Source: Taudactylus pleione (Eukaryota; Chordata; Amphibia; Anura; Myobatrachidae). Taken from it: 64,000 bases of DNA. This document shows positions 49,169 to 58,086 of the stretch, one piece after another. The position numbers and the translations under genes are program-made. The first letter of the stretch is position 1; the number at the start of each line of letters is the position of its first letter. The stretch covers positions 1,247,001-1,311,000 of the forward strand of contig JAUIMM010001030.1 of assembly GCA_031769625.1 (NCBI GenBank), given 5' to 3'. The notes under the pieces are model-generated. The model was given only the letters and a program-made list of their open reading frames with translations. It did not search any database and was not told the DNA's origin.

Positions 49169-49701
49169 ATATATATATTAGGGGTGTGCACCGGCCACTT
49201 TTCGTGTTTTGTGTTTTGGTTTTGGATCTGGATCTTTCTTCGTGTTTTGGATCTGGATTGGTTTTGCCAAAACCACCCTTCCGTGTTTTGGGTTCTGGGT
49301 TTTGTGTTTTGGATCTGTATTTTTTTTAAAAAAAGCATAAAAACAGCTAAAATCACAGAATTTGTAGGTTTTTCTGCTCCTATGCTATTATTAACCTCAA
49401 TAACCTTAATTTCCACTCATTTCCAGTCTATTCTGAACACCTCACACCTCACAATAGTGTTTTTATGTCCAAAACGTTGCACCGAGGTAGCTGGATGACT
49501 ATGCTAAGCGACACGAGTGGGCGGCACAAACACGTGACCTATCTAGGCGTGAAACTGCAGTGGCAGACAGGATGGCAGTTTGAAAAACTAGGCCCCAAAC
49601 TGTACATAATGCAAAGAAAAAAAAGAGGTGCAAGATGGAATTGTCCTTGGGCCCTCCCACCCACCCTTATGTTGTATAAACAGGACATGCACACTTTAAC
49701 A

Positions 49702-49757
49702 AACCAATCATTTCAGCGCCAGGGTCTGCCACACAACTGTGGCTGAAATGATTGGTT
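49702..49757. repeat. Subterminal hairpin in the hAT 3' region
   Basis: AACCAATCATTTCAGC faces GCTGAAATGATTGGTT with a 24-bp loop, just past the transposase stop codon. It could be a transposase-binding or RNA 3'-end structure; the function is not shown. Confidence 0.7.
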
Positions 49758-49813
49758 CGTTTGGGCCCCCACAAAACAAGCTGGCAATTAATGTGTCCCT
49801 GCACAAACTGGCT

Positions 49814-52800
49814 CTATGGAGGCAAGATGTCATCCTCATCCTCCTCATCCACCGATTCCTCACCCTCATCAGTGTGTACATCCTCATCCTCACAAAGTAT
49901 TAACTCGTCCCCACTTGAATCCACCACCACAGGTCCCTCTGTACCTTCTGGAGGCTGGTCTCCCTGGAAGAGCTGATAATTCATTTTGATGAACATCATC
50001 TTCTCCACATTCTGTGGAAGCAACCTCCTACGCCTTTCGCTGACAAGGTTCCCGGCTGCACTAAACACTCTTTCGGAGTACACACTGGAGGGGGGGCAAC
50101 TCAGGTAAAATAGAGCCAGTTTGTACAGGGGCCTCCAAATTGCCTCTTTTTCCTGCCAGTACAGGTATGGACTGTCTGCCATGCCTACTTGGATGCTGTC
50201 ACCGATGTAATCCTCCACCATTCTGTCAATGGTGACAGTATCATATGCAGTGACAGTAGACATGTCAGAAATTGTTGCCAGGTCCTTCAGTCCGGACCAG
50301 ATGTCCAAACTTGGTCCTGCCTGCCCTGCATCACCGCCAGCGGGTTGCTTAGGATACCTAAGTTTTTTCCTGGCAGCCCCAGTTGCAGGAGAAAATGAAG
50401 AAGGAGCCGTTGACGTGTCACGTTCCGCTTCAGCTGACAGTGTGTTCACCAGCAGGTCTTTGCACCTCTGCAGGCTTGTGTCGGCCGGAAAGAGAGACAC
50501 CACATAGGCTTTAAACCTAGGATCGAGCACGGTGGCCAAAACGTAGTGGTCTGATTTCAACAGATTGACCACCCTGGAATCCTGGCAAAGCGAATGAAGG
50601 GCTTCATCCACAAGTCCCACATGCCGAGCGGAATCGCTCCGTCTTAGCTCCTCCTTCACTTTCTCCAGCTGCTTCTGCAAAAGCCTGATGAGGGGAATGA
50701 CCTGACTCAAGCTGGCAGTGTCTGAACTGACTTCACGTGTGGCAAGTTCGAAGGGCTGGAGAACCTTGCACAACACGGAAATCATTCTCCACTGCGCTTG
50801 AGTCAGGTGCATACCCCCTCCTTTGCCTATGTCATAGGTGGATGTATAGGCTTGTATGGCCTTTTGCTGCTCCTCCATCCTCTGAAGCATATAGAGGGTT
50901 GAGTTCCACCGCGTCACAACCTCTTGCTTCAGGTGATGGCGGGGCAGGTTCAAGAGTGTTTGCTGGCGCTCCAGTCTTCGGCACGCAGTCGCTGAATGGC
51001 GAAAGTGGCCAGAAATTTTTCGGGCCACCCAAAGCGTCTCCTGCACGCCCCTGTCGCTTTTCAGAAAATTCTGCACCACCAAGTTTATTGTGTGAGCAAA
51101 ACATGGGACGTGCTGGAATTTGCCCAGATGTAATGCCCGCACAATATTGGTGGCGTTGTCAGATATCACTAATCCCCAGGAGAGTCTAAGTGGGGTAAGC
51201 CACTGGGCGATGATTTCCCTCAGTTTCTCTAAGAGGTTGTCGGCGGTGTGCCTCTTACTGAAACCGGTGATACACAGCGTAGCCTGCCTTGTAACGAGCT
51301 GGCGTTTCTGAGATGCTGCTACTGGTGACGCTGCTGCTGTTGCTGCGTAAGGTGATACATCTACCCAGTGGGCTGTCACAGTCATATAGTCCTTAGTCTG
51401 CCCTGTTCCACTTGTCCACATGTCCGTGGTTAAGTGGACATTGTGTACAATGGCATTTTTCAGGACACTGAGGACACTTTTTCTGACGTTTCTGTACAGT
51501 CTCGGTATCGCCTGCCTAGTGAAGTGGAATCTAGACGGGATTTGGAACCGGGGACACACTACCTCCATCAATTGTCTAAATCCCACTGCACTAATGGCGG
51601 ATACCGGACGCACGTCTAACACCAACATAGCAGTCAAGGCCTCAGTTATACGTTTTGCTTCAGGATGACTGCTGTCGTACTTCATCCTCCTCGCTAAGGA
51701 CTGTTGGAGGGTCAATTGTTTAGTAAAAGTAGTGGTGTTCCTACTTCCTCTCTGGGATGATGAACGACTCCCAGCAGCAGCAACAGCAGCAGCGGCAGCA
51801 GTAGGCGTAGCAATGCAGGATCCTCCAGAGGAATCCCGGATAGGAGAGTCAGTCATGCCAGTGACATGGCCTGCAGGACTACTTCCGATCCTGACTAAGG
51901 AGGAAATTGACGAGGAGGGAGTTGACGGTGTGGTTTGCAGGCGCTTGGATACAACAGGACAACGGGATTTAGGTGTCCCTGGACTGCTTACGGTCTTAGC
52001 CAAAGTTTCTGAACTTGACAGTAACTTTTTATGAACGCGCTGCAGGTGCCATATAAGGGAGGATGTTCCTAGGTGGTTGACGTCCCTACCCCTACTTATT
52101 TCACCTTTACATATGGTACATATGGCAAGACAGTTGTTGTCCGGATTTGGATAGAAATATTGCCAGACCAAAGAGGTGGAATGTTTGGTCTTCTGCCCAG
52201 GCATGACCGTGATGGGCTTTTTCATCCCACGGACAACAACTGTCTCCCCCGGAGCCTGATTTAAACAAACCACATCACCATCAGAATCCTCCTCGCCAAC
52301 TTCCTCCTCAGCGCCAGCTACACCAGTATCCTCATCCTGTTGTACTTCAACAGTGACATCTTCAATTTGCATATCAGCAAGTGGACTGTGGGTGCTCCTT
52401 TCAGCACTTGCAGGGGGCGTGCAAATGGTGGAAAGAGCCACCTCTTCCCGTCCAGTGCTGGGAAGGTCAGGCATCGCAACCACCACCACACTTGGACTCT
52501 CCTTGGGGATTTGTGATATCTTCTTAGAAAGCACAGTTCTTCGCTGTGCTTTTGCCAGCTTAACTCTTTTGATTTTTTTAGTGGGAGGAGGGCTTCCATC
52601 GTCATGTGAAGCTGAACCACTAGTCATGAACATACTAGGGATCGACCTGAGCCGTTCCTTGCCACTCCGTGTCGTAAATGGCATATTGGCAAGTTTACGT
52701 TTCTCTTCAGCTGATTTAAATGTCTTTTTCAAGGTCATTTTCCTGAACTTTGCCATTTGGGATTGTATGTGCCCTCTACTATGACATTGGGCATCGGCCT

Positions 52801-52927
52801 TGGCAGACGACGTTGATGGCATGTTATCGTCTATGTCATGACTAGTGGCAGCAGCTTCAGCACTAGGAGGAAGTGGTTCTTGATCTTTCTCTATTTTATT
52901 TTTATCGGAGAAAGTTTGGTCCTCCAT
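49814..52927 (-). CDS. hAT transposase (BED-finger, Ac/ZBED-like), 1037 aa
   Basis: Catalyses cut-and-paste transposition. Visible in order: a basic, lysine-rich stretch at about 114-135 (a likely nuclear signal); an acidic segment at about 196-218; a BED zinc finger at about 252-301 with C270, C273, H294 and H299; a low-complexity Ser/Ala linker (330-400); the RNase-H-like core with LTTDMWTS (D502) and ISDNATN (D590); PCFAHTINLVVQ (C609/H612); TRWNSTLYML (W674); LDPRFK (802-806); and the C-terminal hATC dimerisation region ending YLSCPPSSVYSERVFSAAGN (E952 as the third acidic residue). The C-terminus is acidic. All three catalytic acidic residues expected for hAT enzymes are present and there are no internal stops. 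The N-terminal extension makes it longer than many hAT transposases. A host-domesticated ZBED gene is unlikely because TIRs and a TSD-like flank enclose it. Confidence 0.93.
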   Translation of the reverse strand: MEDQTFSDKNKIEKDQEPLPPSAEAAATSHDIDDNMPSTSSAKADAQCHSRGHIQSQMAKFRKMTLKKTFKSAEEKRKLANMPFTTRSGKERLRSIPSMFMTSGSASHDDGSPPPTKKIKRVKLAKAQRRTVLSKKISQIPKESPSVVVVAMPDLPSTGREEVALSTICTPPASAERSTHSPLADMQIEDVTVEVQQDEDTGVAGAEEEVGEEDSDGDVVCLNQAPGETVVVRGMKKPITVMPGQKTKHSTSLVWQYFYPNPDNNCLAICTICKGEISRGRDVNHLGTSSLIWHLQRVHKKLLSSSETLAKTVSSPGTPKSRCPVVSKRLQTTPSTPSSSISSLVRIGSSPAGHVTGMTDSPIRDSSGGSCIATPTAAAAAVAAAGSRSSSQRGSRNTTTFTKQLTLQQSLARRMKYDSSHPEAKRITEALTAMLVLDVRPVSAISAVGFRQLMEVVCPRFQIPSRFHFTRQAIPRLYRNVRKSVLSVLKNAIVHNVHLTTDMWTSGTGQTKDYMTVTAHWVDVSPYAATAAASPVAASQKRQLVTRQATLCITGFSKRHTADNLLEKLREIIAQWLTPLRLSWGLVISDNATNIVRALHLGKFQHVPCFAHTINLVVQNFLKSDRGVQETLWVARKISGHFRHSATACRRLERQQTLLNLPRHHLKQEVVTRWNSTLYMLQRMEEQQKAIQAYTSTYDIGKGGGMHLTQAQWRMISVLCKVLQPFELATREVSSDTASLSQVIPLIRLLQKQLEKVKEELRRSDSARHVGLVDEALHSLCQDSRVVNLLKSDHYVLATVLDPRFKAYVVSLFPADTSLQRCKDLLVNTLSAEAERDTSTAPSSFSPATGAARKKLRYPKQPAGGDAGQAGPSLDIWSGLKDLATISDMSTVTAYDTVTIDRMVEDYIGDSIQVGMADSPYLYWQEKEAIWRPLYKLALFYLSCPPSSVYSERVFSAAGNLVSERRRRLLPQNVEKMMFIKMNYQLFQGDQPPEGTEGPVVVDSSGDELILCEDEDVHTDEGEESVDEEDEDDILPP

Positions 52928-52962
52928 TTATGTTATATCGATTTGATATATACGTGCGGCTA

Positions 52963-53601
52963 AACACAGAAAATAATTTTTTTTTTGGTTTGGACTGGAG
53001 TGTACTTTCGGGGGTTACAGCACCCTTAACGGTCAAGCCAGCCGGCCCTTTACTTATGACACAGGCGCACGCTTGGCACTACTTTGTTGATGCACGTGCG
53101 GCTACTGCGCACACAATTCACAAACACAGAAAATAATTTTTTTTTTGGTTTGGACTGGAGTGTACTTTCGGGGGTTACAGCACCCTTAACGGTCAAGCCA
53201 GCCGGCCCTTTACTTATGACACAGGCGCACGCTTGGCACTACTTTGTTGATGCACGTGCGGCTACTGCGCACACAATTCACAAACACAGAAAATAATTTT
53301 TTTTTTGGTTTGGACTGGAGTGTACTTTCGGGGGTTACAGCACCCTTAACGGTCAAGCCAGCCGGCCCTTTACTTATGACACAGGCGCACGCTTGGCACT
53401 ACTTTGTTGATGCACGTGCGGCTACTGCGCACACAATTCACAAACACAGAAAATAATTTTTTTTTTGGTTTGGACTGGAGTGTACTTTCGGGGGTTACAG
53501 CACCCTTAACGGTCAAGCCAGCCGGCCCTTTACTTATGACACAGGCGCACGCTTGGCACTACTTTGTTGATGCACGTGCGGCTACTGCGCACACAATTCA
53601 C
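52963..53601. repeat. Four near-identical 160-bp tandem repeats upstream of the hAT transposase
   Basis: Units start at 52963, 53122, 53282 and 53442. Each runs from AAACACAGAAAATAATTT through GGTTTGGACTGGAGTGTAC and GGTCAAGCCAGCCGGCCC to GCACGTGCGGCTACTGCGC. Apart from poly-T length they look identical. They lie directly before the start codon, in the transposase leader. The repeated small frames across them are not genes. Possible roles are transposase binding or transcription control; neither is proven. Confidence 0.95.
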
Positions 53602-53749
53602 AAACACAGAAAATATATTATTTTTTTAGCACTTGGGGGGAGCACCCCTGATGGACAGAGCACCCCCTGGACAACACTGCAGCACTCCTTTAGGACTGGG
53701 ACACTGCACAGGACTTTGGAGTGGACACAGCCCCTATGGAGAACTGACT

Positions 53750-53897
53750 GCACAACACAGTCCAGCCAGCCCCTATGGACTTTGAAGTAGTGGACACAGC
53801 CCCTATTAACAACAGCAGCACAGCACAACACAGCCAGCCCCTATGGACTTTGAAGTAGTGGACAACAGCAGCACTACACTACACTACACTACACTAC
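53750..53897. repeat. Short direct repeats in the hAT right region
   Basis: CAGCCAGCCCCTATGGACTTTGAAGTAGTGGACA occurs twice (about 53762 and 53831), followed by (ACTAC)n at 53871-53896. Low-complexity leader sequence. Confidence 0.8.
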
Positions 53898-53967
53898 ACA
53901 GCCCTAACTCCCACCCTCCCTCTTCACTGTCCACAGCCGAGTGAGAAAATGGCGCCGACGTGGGTAC

Positions 53968-53976
53968 CTTATATAG
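53968..53976 (-). promoter_or_regulatory. TATA-like box for the hAT transposase
   Basis: On the minus strand the sequence reads TATATAAGG, followed by a GC-rich stretch with GGCGCC. It lies inside the right TIR side and about 1 kb upstream of the transposase ATG, on the correct strand. The transcription start is not known and there may be an intron or long leader across the 160-bp repeats. Confidence 0.5.
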
Positions 53977-54149
53977 GATCCAAAACCCGCGAGACTCGGA
54001 AGGCGGGATGATGACGTTTTGCCTCGATTTCAGATCCGAGTCAGGCGGGAAAAGTCGAGCCTGATTCGGATCGGACTCGGATCGGGGGGGCTCGGGGGGG
54101 TTCGGATTTCAGAAATCCGAACCCGCTCACCCCTAATATATATATATAT

Positions 54150-54175
54150 ATATCCAATGTAATTACCTGCAAAAT
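54150..54175. repeat. Right half of the small inverted repeat split by the hAT
   Basis: ATATCCAATGTAATTACCTGCAAAAT is the exact reverse complement of 49143-49168. Confidence 0.8.
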
Positions 54176-54343
54176 ATTTCTTCCGGCGTTCTGCGCATGC
54201 GCAGTAGACTCCAGGGCACACCCTAATGCCCGGAGTCTACTAATGCTCCGGTGGCTGGCCAGCCGCATCAGTCGGCTGCCAGCCACCGGGGAGAGGAGGG
54301 GGCCATGCACAGGGAGTGCACACGGGCCCCCTCCTCTCTTAAA
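54176..54343. repeat. GC-rich small inverted repeats
   Basis: GCGCATGCGC near 54192, GTAGACTCCAGGGCA facing TGCCCGGAGTCTAC (54207-54240), and CCGGTGGCTGGCCAGCCG facing CGGCTGCCAGCCACCGG (54248-54289) form three adjacent hairpins. Probably part of a small element; its ends are not defined. Confidence 0.6.
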
Positions 54344-54650
54344 ACGTCCATATATATATATATATATATATATAGACTTCTACGTGGATCGGCACTCGCA
54401 TAAAAGGTATTCAGCAACTCCGGTCCCCTCCGCATAAATCCATACAACAGCAAACAGACGGAGGCACTCAGAGATTTTCATGAAAAAAATGTGTATTAAA
54501 TATCCATTAGATTACCTTGACAAAGGGATGTAGCAGTCCCGAAACGTTGGTGCCTGTTATGGATATTTAATACACATTTTTTTCATGAAAATCTCTGAGT
54601 GCCGCCGTCTGTTTGCTGTTGCGCTATATATATATATATAGCATTTGTTG
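54344..54650. mobile_element. Small foldback element with hammerhead-like loop (PLE-derived?)
   Basis: The left arm (about 54444-54508: CAACAGCAAACAGACGGAGG, CACTCAGAGATTTTCATGAA) and the right arm (54559-54624) are near-perfect inverted copies flanked by (TA)n tracts. The loop between them holds a GACAAAGGGA...TCCCGAAACG motif. It is a miniature version of the inverted-arm architecture of the two large PLE-related elements. No TSD was resolved. Confidence 0.6.
54514..54549 (+). ncRNA. Hammerhead-ribozyme-like remnant
   Basis: ACC (stem I), TTGACAA in place of CUGANGA, one extra A, stem II GGGA/TCCC with an 8-nt loop, GAA, ACGT, T, then GGT pairing with ACC. The C3/G8-equivalent bases are T and A, again a preserved pair. 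Stem III is reduced to the bare ACGT, so self-cleavage is doubtful. Confidence 0.35.
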
Positions 54651-54761
54651 ATATCTTAGGGGACCCATTTTTAAGTTCTATCAACCCTGTGTGAGTGCGA
54701 GTAAGGTTAGACCTGGAGTTCTTAACTTATTGGTGGAGACTAAAACATAGGTTACCAGGCC

Positions 54762-55202
54762 CAGGGGCGTAACTGGGTATTTGAAGTAGGGATGTGCAGG
54801 CTCGGATAGGTTCGGGTTTGCACGCCGAGTTCAGATTTTTCCCTCCAAAAAAATGGAACTCAGAAAGAGGCAAAACATCATATTGCATGGACAAACATCA
54901 TCATTCTTGTACTTTGTCCAGGAATGATGATGTTTGTCCATGCAAGATGACGTTTTGCCTCTTTCTGAGTTCCGGTTTTTTGGAGGGAAAAATCCGAACT
55001 CGGCGTGCAAACTCGAACCTATCCGAGCCTGCACATCCCTAATTTGAAGGCCCCATAGCAAAAGTGTGTAAGGGCCCCTATGTACCACCCAATGGTGAAA
55101 AATGTATATAACACCTGTGACTTTGACAAGGAAGATGGTCACCCTGAGCTCTGGGCCCCATAGCAGCTTCACCCCCTTGCACCTATGGTAGTTGCGCCCG
55201 TG
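54762..55202. mobile_element. hAT MITE, ends CAGGGGCGTAACT, 7/8-matching TSD
   Basis: The ends CAGGGGCGTAACT and AGTTGCGCCCGTG are inverted copies. The flanks ACCAGGCC (54754-54761) and ACCAGACC (55203-55210) differ at one base. GGCCCCATAGC blocks inside are typical. It is interrupted by a younger hAT MITE at 54787-55041. Confidence 0.8.
54787..55041. mobile_element. Nested palindromic hAT MITE with perfect TSD ATTTGAAG
   Basis: ATTTGAAG flanks both sides (54779-54786 and 55042-55049). The 255-bp element is a near-perfect palindrome from TAGGGATGTGCAGGCTCGG to CCGAGCCTGCACATCCCTA. Its ends resemble those of the autonomous hAT at 49.18-54.14 kb (TAGGGGTGTGC), so that transposase could plausibly mobilise it. 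Two small frames in it are palindrome artefacts. Confidence 0.9.
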
Positions 55203-55448
55203 ACCAGACCATTTACTATTCTATTTTAAATACATTATTCAGTAGATGTTTTCAATTTCCTATTCAGTCAGTGCTTTAACAATAATATACTCATCTTGTA
55301 GACAGCAATAAAACAGACTTTAAACTGTCCTAATTGTTTGAAAGGGGTGTGGCTTCAAGAGAAAGTGGTCTGTGGATGGGAGATAGTTAGAGGGGGTCAT
55401 GTAAGATACTGGGAAAGAGTGCTCCATTATTTCTATGCACAATCCTAC
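55203..55448. other. Flank between hAT MITE and PLE
   Basis: Nothing is recognised beyond the hAT TSD at its left edge. Confidence 0.5.
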
Positions 55449-55462
55449 CTATGGTAAAACAT
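55449..55462 (+). repeat. Left 14-bp target-site duplication of the PLE
   Basis: CTATGGTAAAACAT occurs here and identically at 63133-63146. Confidence 0.9.
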
Positions 55463-56685
55463 AGTATGGGGGAGAAGAAGAAAACTCTCTTGTTGGGGGC
55501 ACTCGAATGTAAAGGTTATAATAAGAATAATATATAAAAAATAACTTTTATTAGATATATTTTAAAATACCAAAAACAAGTCTGAGCCTGTTACTTATTG
55601 GCATTACTGTTGGAATAACAGCTATAAATTATCACAAGCAGAACACGAACATACATAGAACATAAGACAACATATAATACAATACTTATCACAATTATGT
55701 GAAGCTAAGTGAAATATTACAAATAGGTCTATAATTCTCTGTCTCATACAATATTGAGACCTATATAAAACATATACTAGTTCAATGACCTCATAATGTC
55801 GTCATAGCACAATGGCTAATCAGAATTACGGCAGAAGCATACAAGGAAATCTTCTAGAAAAGAATGTGATAATAACCATACAATATTCAATATAGGTTAC
55901 GTGAGATATCACAGCACAATAACACTGAACAGTAATCAGAGAAATACAATGATAAGGGGGTCAGATGAAATAATAGCTGACCCTGCAAATATCAAAATGA
56001 ATATAAGTAAATCACAGGTTGTAATGAGAGGCAGATCACACGTAGGTCGCCTGTGATGCCACCCAGGTACTTGTAGACAGTAAGGTTATAGGAAAAAGTA
56101 AAGCTACTCCTTTATGTGGAGTTTACAAAATAGCAGCTGCTGCATGCCATTGTATAACCATTGAATGGCATGTGAGCGTACTATAAAGGTACTCCCAGGG
56201 TAGGGAATAAGTACAATGAGTATCTGCTGTTGGACTGCGTTAAAAAGAAGGTCCTGGTGTAAACATTGCAGGAACCTCTAATAGGCGCACCCCAATGAGA
56301 GTACTCATAGAGACAATAGTTATCGTAATGAAATAACACAGCATAGGTTTGCGATCTGTGCTGCTGCCAGTCATATACCAAAGGTAGTGGTGAGTGGTGG
56401 GAAACCCAGATCGCATATGCAGTGATAGGAAGAAAGAGTATGAGTGTAGCTGCACTATGGCTAGTACAGGACAAGTGGAGCTCTGTTGCCCTAAAGGTAT
56501 TGCAGGGTCACAAACTTGTCTCTGTTAAATAAAGCCACTCAGTGCGCTAAAGAAAGTGTAGTATGAAAAGTACCTGAGCGCTCACCTCCAGGGAGCCGGT
56601 GTGTAGTATAGAAAATCTGCCACTAGAAGAGCCTGTCAGTATGCTGCCATGACGAATCCCGCCTGTACACAGCCGGATTCGCGGG

Positions 56686-56723
56686 TCTGAGACGCGCGTT
56701 TCACTGTCGCTTCCTCAGTCAGA
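56686..56723 (-). ncRNA. Hammerhead-ribozyme-like motif in left PLE arm
   Basis: Same sequence as 61693-61730 on the opposite strand. On this strand it is in sense with the PLE genes. See the right-arm entry for the motif layout. Confidence 0.45.
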
Positions 56724-57433
56724 TGCATGTGGACTGTGATACACAGATGATCTTTAACCTGCGTTGTGACCAATGGGAGAGCAGGTGCTGTGTGTTGCAG
56801 ATGCAATACCCTTGTCAATAGGTCCAAGTGTTAACTCCCTCTATTGGTCCACAGCAACAGGAGGGAATGAGTCATAGGAGGGGGGAGTGTTTGGGTTAGA
56901 TGAAGCTCATAACGATCAGGCTAACAGGCTAAGGTGGAAAACCTGACTAGTAGCTAAAGTGTCTGTCTTGCAGCAAAAATAGTTATGCAAAAATGCCAAT
57001 ACCAAACATACAGATATATAAATAGTAGATATAAATAAGTGTGTATAAAGTGATTAGAATAAAGAAAATGTCACTTCCTCAGTCAGATGCATGTGGACTG
57101 TGATACACAGGTGATCTTTAACCTGCGTTATGACCAATGGGAGAGCAGCTGCTGTGTGTTGCAGATGCAATACCCTTGTCAATAGGTCCAAGTGTTAACT
57201 CCCTCTATTGGTCCACAGCAACAGGAGGGAGTGAGTCATAGGAGGGGGGAGTGTTTGGGTTAGATGAAGCTCATAACGATCAGGCTAACAGGCTAAGGTG
57301 GAAAACCTGACTAGTAGCTGAAGTGTCTGTCTTGCAGCAAAAATAGTTATGCAAAAATGCTAATACCAAACATACAGATATATAAATAGTAGATATAAAT
57401 AAGTGTGTATAAAGTGATTAGAATAAAGAGAAT
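56710..57433. repeat. ~360-bp tandem duplication in left PLE arm
   Basis: The block from CTTCCTCAGTCAGATGCATG to AAAGTGATTAGAATAAAGA occurs at 56710-57069 and 57070-57433 with a few substitutions. The right arm has only one copy. The second copy lacks the GAAAC half of the hammerhead-like motif, so the junction lies inside that motif. Confidence 0.85.
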
Positions 57434-57436
57434 GAT

Positions 57437-57600
57437 ACCAAAAAAAAAAAAAAATTAAAAATATTAAAGATAAAAATAAAAATAAATAAAAATAAATAAA
57501 GATAATAATAAAAAAAAAAATAAAAAAATTAATAATAATAATAATAACAACAATAATAATAATAATGAGAAGATAATAAAAAATTAATAAATATATGAAT
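57437..57600. repeat. AAT/AAAT-rich low-complexity tract in PLE left arm
   Basis: A poly-A, AAAT and AATAATAAT tract is mirrored at about 61165-61345 in the other arm. It marks the inner ends of the arms. The frames of I, Y and F residues found in it are artefacts. Confidence 0.9.
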
Positions 57601-57640
57601 ATGAATGGTGATGTGATGACAGTGATATATTCTAGAAAAG

Positions 57641-58086
57641 TGTATACAAATGTGAATACAGATTGTGTGCAGAAATACCTTGACATAAGTTGACATGAAG
57701 TATAAGGTAAATACCAAAAGGATATGTTGGATGTATAGTGATCAGGAATTAAGGTTATAAAATTGATGAAACATCAAAGTGATGAGAACATGGCTAAGAT
57801 AAACAAATGAGAAGACAAATGAAAACAGTGTGGGGTAATGAGTATTCAATAATAATGCTGAGATATGTATTTATACATAGAGAATAAGTGTATGTGGAGA
57901 TGGTGGGAGAGAAAAAAGTGTAAAAAAATATATATTAAGAAATATGTGAAATATCAAGTTTAAGAATTGGTCACTAAAATACTAAAATGATGTCTGTGTT
58001 GGAGTTAAGCTTCCAATGATCGTCCATTGCTGCTTGCATATAAAAATTAGTCAGACATGACATAAGTTTTAATGAAAAAAGACCTC
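57641..58086 (-). other. PLE 3' untranslated region
   Basis: Single-copy sequence between the inner end of the left arm and the stop codon of the RT/GIY-YIG frame. AT-rich, with no further frame. Confidence 0.6.

Larger units (their letters stand above)
49179..54135 (-). mobile_element. Apparently intact autonomous hAT transposon
   Basis: Terminal inverted repeats TAGGGGTGTGC (left) and GCTCACCCCTA (right) are flanked by ATATATAT on both sides (49171-49178 and 54136-54143). This is consistent with an 8-bp hAT TSD, but ambiguous because the site is a TA run. The 4957-bp element contains one uninterrupted minus-strand transposase gene, a TATA-like promoter near the right end, tandem 160-bp repeats in the leader and a subterminal hairpin at the left. 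The intact frame and near-identical repeats point to recent activity. Confidence 0.9.
55463..57640. repeat. Left inverted arm of the PLE
   Basis: Reverse-complement copy of 61127-62953. A 97-aa frame (56181-56474 minus) is identical to that at 61942-62235 plus, showing very high arm identity over at least 290 bp. These frames are within arm sequence and have no recognisable domains, so I do not call them genes. The arm is longer than its partner because of a tandem duplication of about 360 bp. Confidence 0.92.

Noticed and set aside
53084..53790. Repeated 70-128-aa plus-strand frames
   Set aside because: They arise from the 160-bp tandem repeats and run antisense to the hAT transposase leader.
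56181..56474. 97-aa and 71-aa frames in the PLE arms, present on both sides
   Set aside because: They are duplicated because the arms are inverted copies. No domain, no start context, and overlapping frames in the same place.
57360..57717. Ile/Tyr/Phe-rich frames near 57.4 and 61.2 kb
   Set aside because: Translations of AAT/AAAT low-complexity DNA in the PLE arms.
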